Positions 36,805 to 46,631 of a DNA stretch of 64,000 bases are shown here, piece after piece. A program made the position numbers and the translations under genes. Source of the stretch: Acidipila sp. EB88 (GTDB lineage: Bacteria; Acidobacteriota; Terriglobia; Terriglobales; Acidobacteriaceae); NCBI RefSeq assembly GCF_003858395.1, contig NZ_QWEV01000005.1:3286001-3350000 (forward strand), in the 5' to 3' direction. Numbering within the stretch: position 1 is the stretch's first letter; every line of letters starts with the position of its first letter. The notes under the pieces were generated by a model. That model was given only the letters and a program-made list of their open reading frames with translations. It made no database searches and was not told where the DNA came from.

Positions 36805-37638
36805 CTAGCGGAAGTCTTCTTCTCGCCCAATCCGTTCGCCCATATTCAGTTCCATGTCACCGGGCTGCATGAAGCCCAGCGCTAAGAGGCGATCAAATCT
36901 CTCCCGAGTTTCGGGCCACACCTGGGTTCCAAGAAAGGCGTGGTTCGAGTTCCAGAGTTGAGCCTCTGTAGGGAATCCCGTTTTTACATTCACAAGTTTC
37001 TTGGCGAGCTCCAGTGGCTGTTTCAGGAAGCTCGCTACACGGCGCGCAAATCGATCCACAAAGACATCTAGTTCCTCGTCAGGAACTGAGCGGTTAATCC
37101 ATCCATAGCGCTCGGCAGTGTCCGCATCGAAATCGTCAGCTCCACAGAGAATTTCGAGGGCTCTGGACCGGCCGCACAACTGCGCAAGCCATTCCGTACC
37201 TCCGCCTCCAGGCACGCATCCGACACCGACCTCGGGCTGCCCGAGGATGGCCTTCTCTCTTGAGGCGAAGCGAATGTCGCATGCGAGTGCCAATTCCGAA
37301 CCTTGTCCCCGTGCACGTCCACGAATCTTCGCAATACTTATCACACGGGATTGTGCAAACCTAACCACCATTCTCGACCATGCATTGAACTCAGCGGCCC
37401 CTGGTTGATTGGGCATCACGTCTGCCCGAAGGAAGTCGTAGTGGGCGACGAAGAAATCAGGGTTCGTGCTTTCGAACACGATCACTTTGACGTTCTTGTC
37501 AGCATCCAGCGTGTCTAATAGCGCATTGAGCTCCGCAAACATCTCGGGATCATAGATGTTAATTGGTGGGTTGGTGATAGAGACAGCCCAGTACGCAGGA
37601 GTAGCTTTTGTGATTGTGAGCCGATCCGTTGTCATCAT
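36805..37638 (-). CDS. Enoyl-CoA hydratase/isomerase family protein
   Basis: The 277-residue crotonase has the oxyanion-hole segments AKIRGRARGQGSELALACDIRFAS and GQPEVGVGCVPGGGGT. The family hydrates or isomerises acyl-CoA thioesters. The catalytic Glu pair is not obvious (EV in GQPEVGVG is a candidate), so the exact reaction is open. It is monocistronic before a terminator. Confidence 0.8.
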   Translation of the reverse strand: MMTTDRLTITKATPAYWAVSITNPPINIYDPEMFAELNALLDTLDADKNVKVIVFESTNPDFFVAHYDFLRADVMPNQPGAAEFNAWSRMVVRFAQSRVISIAKIRGRARGQGSELALACDIRFASREKAILGQPEVGVGCVPGGGGTEWLAQLCGRSRALEILCGADDFDADTAERYGWINRSVPDEELDVFVDRFARRVASFLKQPLELAKKLVNVKTGFPTEAQLWNSNHAFLGTQVWPETRERFDRLLALGFMQPGDMELNMGERIGREEDFR

Positions 37639-37792
37639 CGATAGCCTCCGTCCGCAGACAGCTCATTACATCAAAAACCACTTTGCGCAGCCATTATCCA
37701 AAGGTGTCGAACTAGTTGATTGTGGCAGTATTTGCCGCTCTGCCAAGATGAAGTGCGGGTACGCTCTACCGCAGGTAAGCGCCGCAAATACC

Positions 37793-37827
37793 AGAAGAAG
37801 AAGGTGACCTGACGATCACCCTCTTCT
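37793..37827 (-). terminator. Terminator-like hairpin after the SDR gene
   Basis: Minus strand: GAAGAGGGTGA pairs with TCACCTTCTTC around 8 bases, with T-rich sequence following. It ends the SDR gene at 37846. Confidence 0.5.
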
Positions 37828-37845
37828 GCGGTCACTGGTTCACGT

Positions 37846-38712
37846 TTACGCAGTCTTCAGCACCTTCAGGCCTTCCATCTGTACTCCTTCGATCAACTGA
37901 TTTTGAATGGGTTCAATTGCCGCATTTGCGGCGTCCGCTCCAAATGGAAGCCCCACAACGAGGCGAGCAGGACGGTGACCTGCGGGTGTTTCGATCAGCC
38001 TCAATATACCTGTGGAAACATCGTGTGGATCCGGGGCGCCGTGGCTGCTGAACAGATTGCTCAGGAATTCACCAAATGCTTTAGGGATCTCGGCGACTGG
38101 ACCATACTCATTGGCGCGGGTAGCATCATCACCTGCGACCTCGGAGTAGAGATTCGTGGGATACGGACCCGGCTGAACAAGCACGACGTCGACACCGAGC
38201 TGTGAGAGCTCATACCGGTAGCTATCCGTCAGCGCTTCGACAGCGAACTTTGAGGCGCCGTAGAGGCCCATGAACGGGATGGTCACACGACCGAGGATCG
38301 AGCCCACATTTATCACAAGCCCATCTTTGTTCTTACGAAGGTTGGGAAGGACCGCTCGCAGTACGCGTTGAATGCCAACGACATTGACATCAAACATTTG
38401 TAGGGTTTGTTCAGAGGTAATTGTTTCTGAAATCCCATTGAATAACGCTCCGGCGTTGTTGATCACGACATCCAGCTTGCCACCGGTATTGCTGAAGAGG
38501 GAATCTATGGCATTGTCGACACTTGCGTCCTTCGTGACATCGAGTTCAATGACCTCTATGCCTGCAGCTTGGAGTTCCTTTGCGGGACCACTATGTTTGC
38601 TGTTTACCCCGCGCATGGTCCCAAAGACACGGTGGCCAGCGTGCGCAAGGGTGAGGGCTATATCTTTGCCAAAGCCGCTTGAAGTTCCGGTGACGAGGAC
38701 AGTTTTCGACAT
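37846..38712 (-). CDS. Short-chain dehydrogenase/reductase (paralogue 1)
   Basis: A 288-residue classical SDR: TGTSSGFGKDIA for the nucleotide, INNAGALFNGISET, and the active YGASK in GLYGASKFAVEALTDSYRYELSQLGVDVVLVQPGPYPTNLY. The start is ATG behind AAAGGAATGATC. It is similar throughout to the SDR at 49530-50396. It is divergent from the broken TetR gene, the usual layout of a repressor and its target. Confidence 0.88.
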   Translation of the reverse strand: MSKTVLVTGTSSGFGKDIALTLAHAGHRVFGTMRGVNSKHSGPAKELQAAGIEVIELDVTKDASVDNAIDSLFSNTGGKLDVVINNAGALFNGISETITSEQTLQMFDVNVVGIQRVLRAVLPNLRKNKDGLVINVGSILGRVTIPFMGLYGASKFAVEALTDSYRYELSQLGVDVVLVQPGPYPTNLYSEVAGDDATRANEYGPVAEIPKAFGEFLSNLFSSHGAPDPHDVSTGILRLIETPAGHRPARLVVGLPFGADAANAAIEPIQNQLIEGVQMEGLKVLKTA

Positions 38713-38874
38713 GATCATTCCTTTCTGTAGGTGCTGGCTGCAGCCAGCAAGGTTTGTTCTGTGACCCTCTACAGCCAACTAATCTGTAGCGGCGATACAG
38801 AAGGGATACACTCCCTAGCTTTCAGACTCAGGGAATATGCGACGAGCGCTACACTAGTGCAGGGGAACGTCATT

Positions 38875-39420
38875 ATGCCTGCTGGACGCCCAAGAGAATT
38901 CGATCGGGACAAGGCGCGGCAAAGCGCAATGCTCTTATTTTGGCGTAAGGGGTTTCACGCAATCTCGGTCTCGGCCTTATGCTCAGAGATGGGGATAGGC
39001 GTTACTAGCCTTTATGCGGCTTTTGAGAGTAAAGAAGTCTGATACAGAGAAGCAGTAAAGTGGTATATGCAAGTCTCCGAGTACTTGCTCTGGAATCACC
39101 TCAAGAACACTAGGAGTGTACGGGCCGGTACTGAAGCTCTCCTGATGGCTACCGTTAAGGAACTGACATCTGTAACCTTTCGCCCAAGCGGCTGTTTAGG
39201 GACACTCGCAACGAGCGACGAAGATACGCCGGTGTCGGTGTCCAGAGTGATCCGCGCGGCCAGGATGAGCTGGTTCAAAGCGATCGTTCAGAGCATCGGA
39301 ATCCAGTCCCACGATGGAGCGTCGGCATCAGCTCTGGAAGCGATGGTTAAGGAGGAATGGCCGTGTGGCCGACGGCGCCCTCGCCAAATTGACACTCGAT
39401 CAAGGAAGTACTTGGCTTAG
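38875..39420 (+). pseudogene. TetR family regulator, interrupted by one in-frame TGA
   Basis: MPAGRPREFDRDKARQSAML then LLFWRKGFHAISVSALCSEMGIG-like helix-turn-helix, SLYAAFESKEV, then TGA at 39040-39042, then YREAVKWYMQVSEYLLWNHL in the same frame to 39420 (codon where other TetR proteins have Leu). ATG follows AGGGGAACG. The C-terminal ligand-binding domain continues intact. So one stop separates the DNA-binding domain from the ligand domain. It overlaps the HxlR gene on the other strand at its 3' end. Confidence 0.75.
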
Positions 39421-39763
39421 AGAACTTCTGATCAGCGATGGTTCCGTGGCTGGTATCGCTTTCATTCGTGATTCTTCTCACTGCGAGCTCGATTCTTTCC
39501 TTCCATGGCCCAGAGAGCGAGTATTCAACCGACCTATTTCTAGGGCTGAGGTCGGAGCGTCGGATCCATCCGAGATCCTCAAGGGCATGCAGGGTATCAA
39601 TGAGCACCTTTTTACGTGCGTTCGGCATACACCGGCCGAGGGTACTGAGCCTTTGAGGGCTGACGCAAAGATTACGGACGACATCGAACCTCCATTTACC
39701 TCCGAATAAGGCCCTGATGAGATCGACTTCCGAGTTCACTTCCGGCGCTGTTCGCATACCCAT
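39347..39763 (-). CDS. HxlR family transcriptional regulator
   Basis: The 138-residue protein has the HxlR winged helix: IRALFGGKWRFDVVRNLC, LSTLGRCMPNARKKVLIDTLHALEDLGWIRR, VEYSLSGPWKERIEL. HxlR proteins respond to redox or electrophile stress, or formaldehyde in the type member; here no Cys sensor is prominent (one near residue 33, one near 44). It is close upstream of the RND operon's last gene and may regulate it or an SDR. It overlaps the TetR remnant. Confidence 0.85.
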   Translation of the reverse strand: MGMRTAPEVNSEVDLIRALFGGKWRFDVVRNLCVSPQRLSTLGRCMPNARKKVLIDTLHALEDLGWIRRSDLSPRNRSVEYSLSGPWKERIELAVRRITNESDTSHGTIADQKFSKPSTSLIECQFGEGAVGHTAIPP

Positions 39764-39867
39764 TGCCTTTCAGATTTCAGCGATTGTGAGGGAGGCTGGC
39801 CTGCGGACCGCTCGCTGTAATTAGCAGGGTGCAAGAGAAGGAGATTCAAGTCGCCCATTCATTTATG

Positions 39868-41325
39868 TTATTTGGGGGCCTGCCACCCTCCGCCAAACGA
39901 ACGGAAGACGAGTACAGCTGCTCTAGCTGTATCCGCACGGTTGGCAACAAGCTGGTCTTGCGCAACCAGCAACTGTCTATCCGCGTCAAGAACGTCGGTG
40001 AGTGTGATAGACCCGGCGCGATAGGCCTGCTGTGATAGATCGCGAGCTTGCGTGAGGGATTGCACTTCCGCTTGAACCTCAGTATCGAAAGCCTCGGTCT
40101 CCGCAAGCCCTGCGATTGCGTTCTCTACGTCTTCAGCAGCCTTCAGAACCGTTTGCCGATACGTAAGAAGGGCTTCAGCGTTAGCGCCGCGCGCCTGTTT
40201 TACTTCCGCCCCGACCCGTCCAAAATCAAAGAGTCGCCACCGCAGTCCGGCTGTCGCGGCCGGTTGAAAACTAGCTGCGGTGAAAAGGCTTCCGGAGTTT
40301 AAGCTATCGAAGCCAAGAACACCCGCGAGTGAAACCTTTGGGTAGTACTCGGCAACGGCGACGCCGATGCGTTCGTTCGTCGCGGCCAGCTTTCGCTCGG
40401 CGGCTATGATGTCGGGGCGGCGACGTAGTACATCTACAGGTTGTTGGTTCGTCATCCGTGGAATCAAAGGCACCGGAGTGACATCCTCCAATTCACGCGC
40501 ATATGTTCCAGGTTGAGCTCCCATCAAGACGTCCAAACGATTCAGCTGCCGTTCAAGGGCGAGTTGTAAGGGTGGAAGCGTCGCGTGTGCTTGTTGCAGA
40601 AGCGCTTGTGCCTGCGCGATCTCTCGCTTGGTGGCAGCACCTGCGTCATAGCGGTTGTGAACCAGTTTGAGCAAATGCTCATCAGTGTCGATCTGACTTC
40701 TGGTAAGCGCGATTTGGGCCTGATATCCACGCACCTGAAAATACGCGTCCGCCGCGTCCGCCGTGACGATAATCCGGGTGCCGATGCGGTTAGCTTCTGC
40801 AACCTGAACTTCATCCCTCGCCTCGGCTGCGTTATGCCGTATACCACCTGCAACGTCGAGTTCCCAACTGGCGGCAGGACCGACGGTGTACTCACGAATG
40901 TTTCGGCGAAACGAGGGGACGCTGCGAGAGATAGTACCGAGATTGCCATCCAAGCTCTGATGTTCGATGGTGGCGGAAGCATCGAACTCCCCCGTTGGGT
41001 AGAGGCGTGCAGCCGCGCCGCCGGCTGCTGCACGCGCCTGGTTGACACGTTCAAGTGATGCCGCGAGGTCGAGGTTTTGAGCAAGGGCCCGTCGAACAAT
41101 CGTTACCAGCTTCGCATCACTAAAGCCCGACCACCATTCGTCTAATGTCGTCGATGAAGTCTCTCTGGCATCTGTATCGTTCAGCCTGTTGTGGAAGGGC
41201 GCCATCTCCGCTCCTGGAGGCTTTGGTGCTCTATACTTCGGCCCCACCGAACAGCCTTGGAGAAATAACGCGAGTACCAAGCCACTCAGCATGGTAGTTG
41301 CAACGAAAGAGCCAGACCGATTCAT
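39868..41325 (-). CDS. RND efflux outer-membrane lipoprotein (NodT/OprM family)
   Basis: The 485-residue lipoprotein has a lipobox LQGC (Cys near 25) after the signal segment, then two OEP repeats with coiled-coil helices. Features include AEMAPFHNRL, VNQARAAAGGAAARLYPT, LRRRPDIIAAERKLAATNERIGVAVAEYYP (the conserved RRPDI motif) and LTDVLDADRQLLVAQDQLV. It forms the outer-membrane exit duct. Start overlaps the permease stop by 4 bases. Confidence 0.93.
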   Translation of the reverse strand: MNRSGSFVATTMLSGLVLALFLQGCSVGPKYRAPKPPGAEMAPFHNRLNDTDARETSSTTLDEWWSGFSDAKLVTIVRRALAQNLDLAASLERVNQARAAAGGAAARLYPTGEFDASATIEHQSLDGNLGTISRSVPSFRRNIREYTVGPAASWELDVAGGIRHNAAEARDEVQVAEANRIGTRIIVTADAADAYFQVRGYQAQIALTRSQIDTDEHLLKLVHNRYDAGAATKREIAQAQALLQQAHATLPPLQLALERQLNRLDVLMGAQPGTYARELEDVTPVPLIPRMTNQQPVDVLRRRPDIIAAERKLAATNERIGVAVAEYYPKVSLAGVLGFDSLNSGSLFTAASFQPAATAGLRWRLFDFGRVGAEVKQARGANAEALLTYRQTVLKAAEDVENAIAGLAETEAFDTEVQAEVQSLTQARDLSQQAYRAGSITLTDVLDADRQLLVAQDQLVANRADTARAAVLVFRSFGGGWQAPK

Positions 41326-44300
41326 GCTTTTCCCCCTTTTTTCCGGACGAGTGCATAGAACGCAGGAGTGAAAAGAAGGCCGAACATGGTCACGCCTAAC
41401 ATTCCGGAGAACACCGTAGTTCCTAAGGACCGTCGCATCTCAGAACCTGCCCCCACTGCGATGGCGAGTGGAAATACGCCGGCGATAAACGCAAACGAGG
41501 TCATAAGGATGGGGCGCAGTCGGACCTGCGCAGAATGAACTGCAGCTTCCTGCGCGCCCACACCATCGTGATCTTGCCTCTGTTTCGCAAACTCGACAAT
41601 CAGAATTGCGTTCTTGGCGGCGAGCCCAAGCAGGACCACAAAACCGATCTGAGCGAGGATGTCGATGGGCATCGCCCTGATATGGAGTCCGGTCGTCGCC
41701 GCAAGGAGACACATCGGCACGATCAAAACGATTGCAAGGGGAATCTTCCAACTCTCGTACTGAGCTGCGAGCACAAGGAAGACGAACAGGGCTGACGCAC
41801 CAAAGATCGCGACAGTTGGGATGCCCTTCTTTGCCTGCTGATACGCAAGATCCGTCCACTCGAAAGAGATCCCTGGTGGTAGGTTCTCGTTTGCCAACGT
41901 TTCAATGCGTTTCAGGGCAGCGCCCGACGAGACGCCCGCCGCGGGTTCACCCATCACCTCCGAGGCGGGATAAAGGTTATAGCGGGGCACGCGATAGGGG
42001 GTCGTCTTCTCTTTGAACGATGCGACAGTGCTGATTGGAACCATGTCACCATTAGCGTTGCGTACCTTTAAACGACCGATCTCGTCCGTTGTCTGTCGAA
42101 ATTGCTGATCGCCCTCGACAAAAACCGGGTAGGTTCTACCGAGAAAGTTGAAGTCGTTTACGTACTGTGAGCCCATGTAGAGTTCGAGCGTCGGAAAGAC
42201 ATCAGATGTTGACAGTCCGAGTTTCTCCGCTTTCTCGCGATCAATATCGACATAGACGCTTGGGGAACCAGCGTTGTAGAGAGTGAAGACGCCTGCAAAC
42301 GCGGGATCATGATTCGCTGCGTTGACGAGTTTGTTGGTCGCCTCTGCCAAAGCCTGCGGTCCAAGCTCCGCACGATCTTCGAGCATCATCTTGAAGCCGC
42401 CGGCTGAGCCAAGTCCCTTGACGGCTGGTGGGTTCACCACCAAGATGTTGGCACCTTTGAAACCGGCGAATTTCTTTCGAAGGGCGGTCACCATGTACGC
42501 TGCGTTTACACCATCAAGATGCTCACCATATAAAGAAGGTAGAGACGTGAAAACAGTTCCTACGTTCGGAGCGATGGTGTTCGTTGTCACGTCCAGGCCG
42601 GTCACTGGGGAGGTGTGCTTGCTGCCATAAGTGTTGAGGGTAAGGTCATTCACTTCGCGCACGACTTCGTCAGTCCGCGCCAAACTTGATCCGGGCGGGA
42701 GCTGACACACGATAGCCAGATAGCCAATATCCTGCTGCGGAATAAAACCAGTGGCCATCCTCGACATCTGCAGCCCCGTCAGCCCAATGAAAGCCAGATA
42801 AACGACAAACACTACGCCTGTCACCCGTACAAAGCGGCTCGTAAGATTGCCATACCTCTTTGACAGCCACTCAAAAGCAGCATTGAACCGCGAGAATATC
42901 GGGCGAGTGATACGAGATACTCCGGTCCGCTCGCCATGTTCCGTTCCAGTTGGGTGTGTCTTCAGAAGCACAGCGCACAACGCCGGGCTGAGAGTAAGCG
43001 AAACGAAACAGGAGATGATTGTTGATCCTGCGATGGTTATGGCGAACTGTTTAAAAAAGAGCCCTGGTATCCCAGAGATAAAGGCTACAGGCACGAACAC
43101 GGCACATAGGGTTAACGCGATCGCAACAAGAGCCGTTGACACTTCGTTCATGGTCTCATGGGCAGCCTCTAATGGACTCAGACCACGAGCCATGTTGCGT
43201 TCCACGTTTTCAACTACGACGATGGCATCGTCGACAACAATTCCAACGGCCAGCACAAGTCCAAACAATGATAGGTTGTTTACGGAACCGCCGAGGATGG
43301 TCAGGATCGTGAAGGTGCCAATGAGAGATACCGGAATGGCAACAACCGGAATGAGGGTCGCCCGCCAACTCTGTAAGAACACGTACACCACGAAAACTAC
43401 AAGCAAGATTGCGATGAAGACGGTAACGATGACCTCGTGAATTGACTGACTCACAAAGGTAGTAGGATCGTAGATATGCAAATAACCTACGCCAGAAGGG
43501 AAGGTCTTTGCGGCATCCGCCATTTTCGCCCAAATGGCATGCTCGAGTTGAACGACGTTTGCATCGGGTGTCGGGACTACAAAGAATGGCGCGCCCGGAT
43601 GACGATCTGCGTATCCAAGTGAACTATAGTCTGCAGCACCGAGTTCTGCGCGACCGATGTCCCGGATCCTCGTGATCCGTCCTTGCGGATCGTTCTTGAC
43701 GATGACATCTTCAAATTGTTGAGGGGTAGTGAGTCTTCCTAAAGCTTCGATATTGATCTGGTAAGCGCCCCTTGTTGCAACCGGAGGCTGGTTCAACACG
43801 CCAGCGGAAATCTGGGCATTCTGCGCTCTGAGCGCCGCAAGGATCTCGGTGGCAGAGATGTTGTAAGCCGCGGCCTTGTCGGGATCAACCCAGATACGCA
43901 TTGCATACTGACGGTCACCAAAGAGCTGGAAATCAGAGACTCCAGGCAGCCTAGCGATTTCGTCTCGTATGTGAATCATGTAGTTCGAGAGGTACTCAGG
44001 AGATCGAGAGCCGTCGGGCGAATAGACGTGAACACCCAGCAAGAGATCATCGATCGCTTTCTTGGTTTGCACGCCTTGAAGCTGAACCTCCTGCGGGAGA
44101 CGAGACAACGTGTTCTGTACGCGTGTCTGAGTAAGAAGTAGGTCTGTGTTAGCGTCGCTACCAATCTTGAAGATTACCGTCAAGGTCAGCTGGCCATTGC
44201 CTGTCGACTGGCTAGTGATGTACTCCGAACCTTCCACACCGTTGATGGCCTGCTCGAGGGGAGTTGCCACCGTTCGTGCGATTACATCTGCGGACGCCCC

Positions 44301-44456
44301 TGGATAGAGTGTGGTTACCCTGATGGTAGGTGGAACGATGTTGGGGTACTGCGCAATCGGTAGCGAAACCATGGTGGCAAAGCCGGCCAGAACGATAAAA
44401 ACGTTCAAGACAATCGCAAAACGAGGATGCTCGATGAAAAAATGAGGAAGTGTCAT
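41322..44456 (-). CDS. RND multidrug efflux permease (AcrB/MexB family, HAE1)
   Basis: The 1044-residue permease shows the RND layout: TM1, large periplasmic loop, six TMs, second loop, further TMs. LPIAQYPNIVPPTIRVTTLYPGA, FFKQFAITIAGSTIISCFVSLTLSPALCA and VGIVVDDAIVVVENVERNM (proton-relay Asp pair) are typical of HAE1 pumps. It exports hydrophobic toxins by proton motive force with the adaptor and outer-membrane duct beside it. Confidence 0.95.
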   Translation of the reverse strand: MTLPHFFIEHPRFAIVLNVFIVLAGFATMVSLPIAQYPNIVPPTIRVTTLYPGASADVIARTVATPLEQAINGVEGSEYITSQSTGNGQLTLTVIFKIGSDANTDLLLTQTRVQNTLSRLPQEVQLQGVQTKKAIDDLLLGVHVYSPDGSRSPEYLSNYMIHIRDEIARLPGVSDFQLFGDRQYAMRIWVDPDKAAAYNISATEILAALRAQNAQISAGVLNQPPVATRGAYQINIEALGRLTTPQQFEDVIVKNDPQGRITRIRDIGRAELGAADYSSLGYADRHPGAPFFVVPTPDANVVQLEHAIWAKMADAAKTFPSGVGYLHIYDPTTFVSQSIHEVIVTVFIAILLVVFVVYVFLQSWRATLIPVVAIPVSLIGTFTILTILGGSVNNLSLFGLVLAVGIVVDDAIVVVENVERNMARGLSPLEAAHETMNEVSTALVAIALTLCAVFVPVAFISGIPGLFFKQFAITIAGSTIISCFVSLTLSPALCAVLLKTHPTGTEHGERTGVSRITRPIFSRFNAAFEWLSKRYGNLTSRFVRVTGVVFVVYLAFIGLTGLQMSRMATGFIPQQDIGYLAIVCQLPPGSSLARTDEVVREVNDLTLNTYGSKHTSPVTGLDVTTNTIAPNVGTVFTSLPSLYGEHLDGVNAAYMVTALRKKFAGFKGANILVVNPPAVKGLGSAGGFKMMLEDRAELGPQALAEATNKLVNAANHDPAFAGVFTLYNAGSPSVYVDIDREKAEKLGLSTSDVFPTLELYMGSQYVNDFNFLGRTYPVFVEGDQQFRQTTDEIGRLKVRNANGDMVPISTVASFKEKTTPYRVPRYNLYPASEVMGEPAAGVSSGAALKRIETLANENLPPGISFEWTDLAYQQAKKGIPTVAIFGASALFVFLVLAAQYESWKIPLAIVLIVPMCLLAATTGLHIRAMPIDILAQIGFVVLLGLAAKNAILIVEFAKQRQDHDGVGAQEAAVHSAQVRLRPILMTSFAFIAGVFPLAIAVGAGSEMRRSLGTTVFSGMLGVTMFGLLFTPAFYALVRKKGGKA

Positions 44457-44464
44457 GGCTTTTC

Positions 44465-45694
44465 TTAGTTGCTCCCATCATCTGAACCTACGGTGATAGA
44501 GCCATCCTTCGTCGACACTTTGGTATCAGGACGAACGGGGGGACCGCCAATGATTACTCGATCCGAAGCCGAAAGACCGCTGTATACAACCCGCAACCCG
44601 TAACGCAACGCGCCTGTTTGTACTTTCTTGGTCCTCACGATCCCATCGGGAGCGACCACAAGGATCATTCGATCAGTCTGGTCCGCAGTTACAACCGAAT
44701 CGGGCACTAGAAATACTTCGCGCGAGGACTGAAGGTTGAGACGAACCCTTCCAAATTCGCCAGGTGTTAAAAGAAGGTCCTCATTGGGAACGGTGGCACG
44801 AGCATGAATCGTGCCGCTGGAACGATCGAGAGTGTTATCGAGGAAATTGAGCGTTCCCTGGCGAGCGAAGGAGCTTTCGTCACTTAGAGCGATGTCTACC
44901 TTGTTACGGAGTGCGTCTTTGTGGATTGCGCGCTCACGTCCGAAACTGAGATAGTCCCCTTCACTCATATCAAAGTTGAGATAGATAGGATTGGTGGAGA
45001 CAATCGTAGCCAAAAGAGTAGTAGAACTGCCGCCGATCCGGTTTCCGGATACAAGATTTCCAACCGAAACAAGGTGCGTACCCATGCGGCCCGAGAACGG
45101 TGCAAAGACATGCGTGCGGTCTAGATCGAATTTGGCGTCGCGAACCAGAGCCTCAGCTTCGTTCAGCGCAGCCTGCGCTGAACGTAGCTCCGCCTTGCGT
45201 TGTTCTACGTTCTCAATGGTACCTGCGTCTGTCTGTTGGAGCGTTTGGGCCCGGTCCAACTCAGTACCTGCAAGTTCGAGACGGGCCTTAGCACTGGCGA
45301 TTTGGGCATTTCCCTGATCAAGCCTGATTTGATAAGGCGTGGGATCAATCGTAAATAACAGGCTACCCTTACGGACGATGTCTCCGTCTTTGAAACCTAT
45401 AAAGGTGAGAGTGCCACCAACTTGTGCGCGGAGTTCGACTTGATCGACAGCGGAAAACTGCCCAAGAAATTGTAGTCGGCCGTGGAGCTGCTTGTGGACT
45501 GGTTGACCGACGACAACTGTAGGTGTCGGAGCAGCGGCAGTGGCGGCTTCCCCGTGAAACAGCCGTGAACCAACAACGACGGCAGCGATCACGATCATGA
45601 CTAAGGCGCCAATTCCCAAATATGACTTGTGCCCATGTTTGGCCGGTTCTTGCTCACCGGTGTTCCCGGTCGTCTGCGTGATTGTGTGTTCCAT
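44465..45694 (-). CDS. RND efflux periplasmic adaptor (MexA/AcrA family)
   Basis: The 409-residue adaptor starts at ATG 45694, behind AGGGGAAGAC; an upstream open stretch has no good start. It has an N-terminal membrane anchor (about 26-45), lipoyl/barrel motifs VELRAQVGGTLTFIGFKDGDIVRKGSLLFTID and APFSGRMGTHLVSVGNLV, a coiled-coil hairpin and the beta-barrel VRLNLQSS. No Cys lipobox is seen, so it is anchored by the helix. It is 8 bases upstream of the permease. Confidence 0.93.
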   Translation of the reverse strand: MEHTITQTTGNTGEQEPAKHGHKSYLGIGALVMIVIAAVVVGSRLFHGEAATAAAPTPTVVVGQPVHKQLHGRLQFLGQFSAVDQVELRAQVGGTLTFIGFKDGDIVRKGSLLFTIDPTPYQIRLDQGNAQIASAKARLELAGTELDRAQTLQQTDAGTIENVEQRKAELRSAQAALNEAEALVRDAKFDLDRTHVFAPFSGRMGTHLVSVGNLVSGNRIGGSSTTLLATIVSTNPIYLNFDMSEGDYLSFGRERAIHKDALRNKVDIALSDESSFARQGTLNFLDNTLDRSSGTIHARATVPNEDLLLTPGEFGRVRLNLQSSREVFLVPDSVVTADQTDRMILVVAPDGIVRTKKVQTGALRYGLRVVYSGLSASDRVIIGGPPVRPDTKVSTKDGSITVGSDDGSN

Positions 45695-45839
45695 GTCTTC
45701 CCCTGCACGTTCCGTGTGCGTATCGTTTGGTACAGTCTGAAGATTCTTCAAGCGGTCGTAATTCTCAGCGCCAACGCGAGTCAAAGGGCTTAACAGGTGT
45801 CGCATGTCTGGTCGCCGCGACACCTGCCTACGTCCGGCA

Positions 45840-46631
45840 CTAGTTAAGTGCGGCTCGCGCAGCTTGTTCGAGTGCTCGCAGGGATTCGATGTAAGGCCCT
45901 GCGCCGTAGCTGATGCGTGCAACACCGATGTCTGCGAGCAGTCGCACAGTCTCTGGTGAATCAGTGAGGATGTTTATGGGAAGGGAAGATTGTTTTGTTA
46001 GTTCGGCAATGAGATCCACCGCAGCAAGCCCTGGGACGAAGAGGCCGCTGGCGCCAGCCTCAGCGTATGCATGAGACCGCTCAATTAGTCTGGCTAACAG
46101 AGCCTCATCGTGAGGCACCGAAGGCCCTTGGAAAAAGAGGTCCGTCCTGGCGTTGATAAAGAAAGAGACCTTACTCTCAGAGGCAGCTCGGCGGGCGCTA
46201 CGAATTCGCGCAGCTTGAAGCAATGCGTCTCGAATAGAGCCAGTGCCGGGAAGTCTGTCTTCGATATTGCAGCCGATGGCACCAGCGCCGATCGCCAAGG
46301 AAATGCTTCGGCTCACAGCTTCAGGTGTTTCGCCATAGCCGCTTTCAAGGTCGAATGAAACCGGAAGGTCGACCGCTGCAGCAATTTCTCGGAGATTTCG
46401 GATCGCATCCTCATAAGGGATTCGTTCACCATCTTCGGAACCGTGGGCCTTAGCCACAGCCCAACTGCTCGTTGCAATCGCCTTTGCTCCGGCTTTAGCA
46501 ACTGTCTGTGCGCTCCCTGCGTCCCAGACGTTGTATAGCACGACCGGATCTCCCGGCACGTGAAGCCTTGAGAAGGCTTCAGCTTTTGAAGCCTGAACGT
46601 CTCCGACGATATTCGTTGTTAAGCCTGCCAC
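45840..46631 (-). CDS. Isocitrate lyase/PEP mutase family protein
   Basis: The 263-residue barrel has LYNVWDAGSAQTVAKAGAKAIATSSWAVA, SFDLESGYG and IGCNIEDR, matching the PEP mutase/oxaloacetate-decarboxylase-like branch rather than isocitrate lyase, whose KKCGH motif is missing. Substrate unknown. GTG at 46631 follows AAAAGGAGATTCAAC. It lies 145 bases before the adaptor gene on the same strand, so could share a transcript with the RND pump. Confidence 0.85.
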   Translation of the reverse strand: MAGLTTNIVGDVQASKAEAFSRLHVPGDPVVLYNVWDAGSAQTVAKAGAKAIATSSWAVAKAHGSEDGERIPYEDAIRNLREIAAAVDLPVSFDLESGYGETPEAVSRSISLAIGAGAIGCNIEDRLPGTGSIRDALLQAARIRSARRAASESKVSFFINARTDLFFQGPSVPHDEALLARLIERSHAYAEAGASGLFVPGLAAVDLIAELTKQSSLPINILTDSPETVRLLADIGVARISYGAGPYIESLRALEQAARAALN

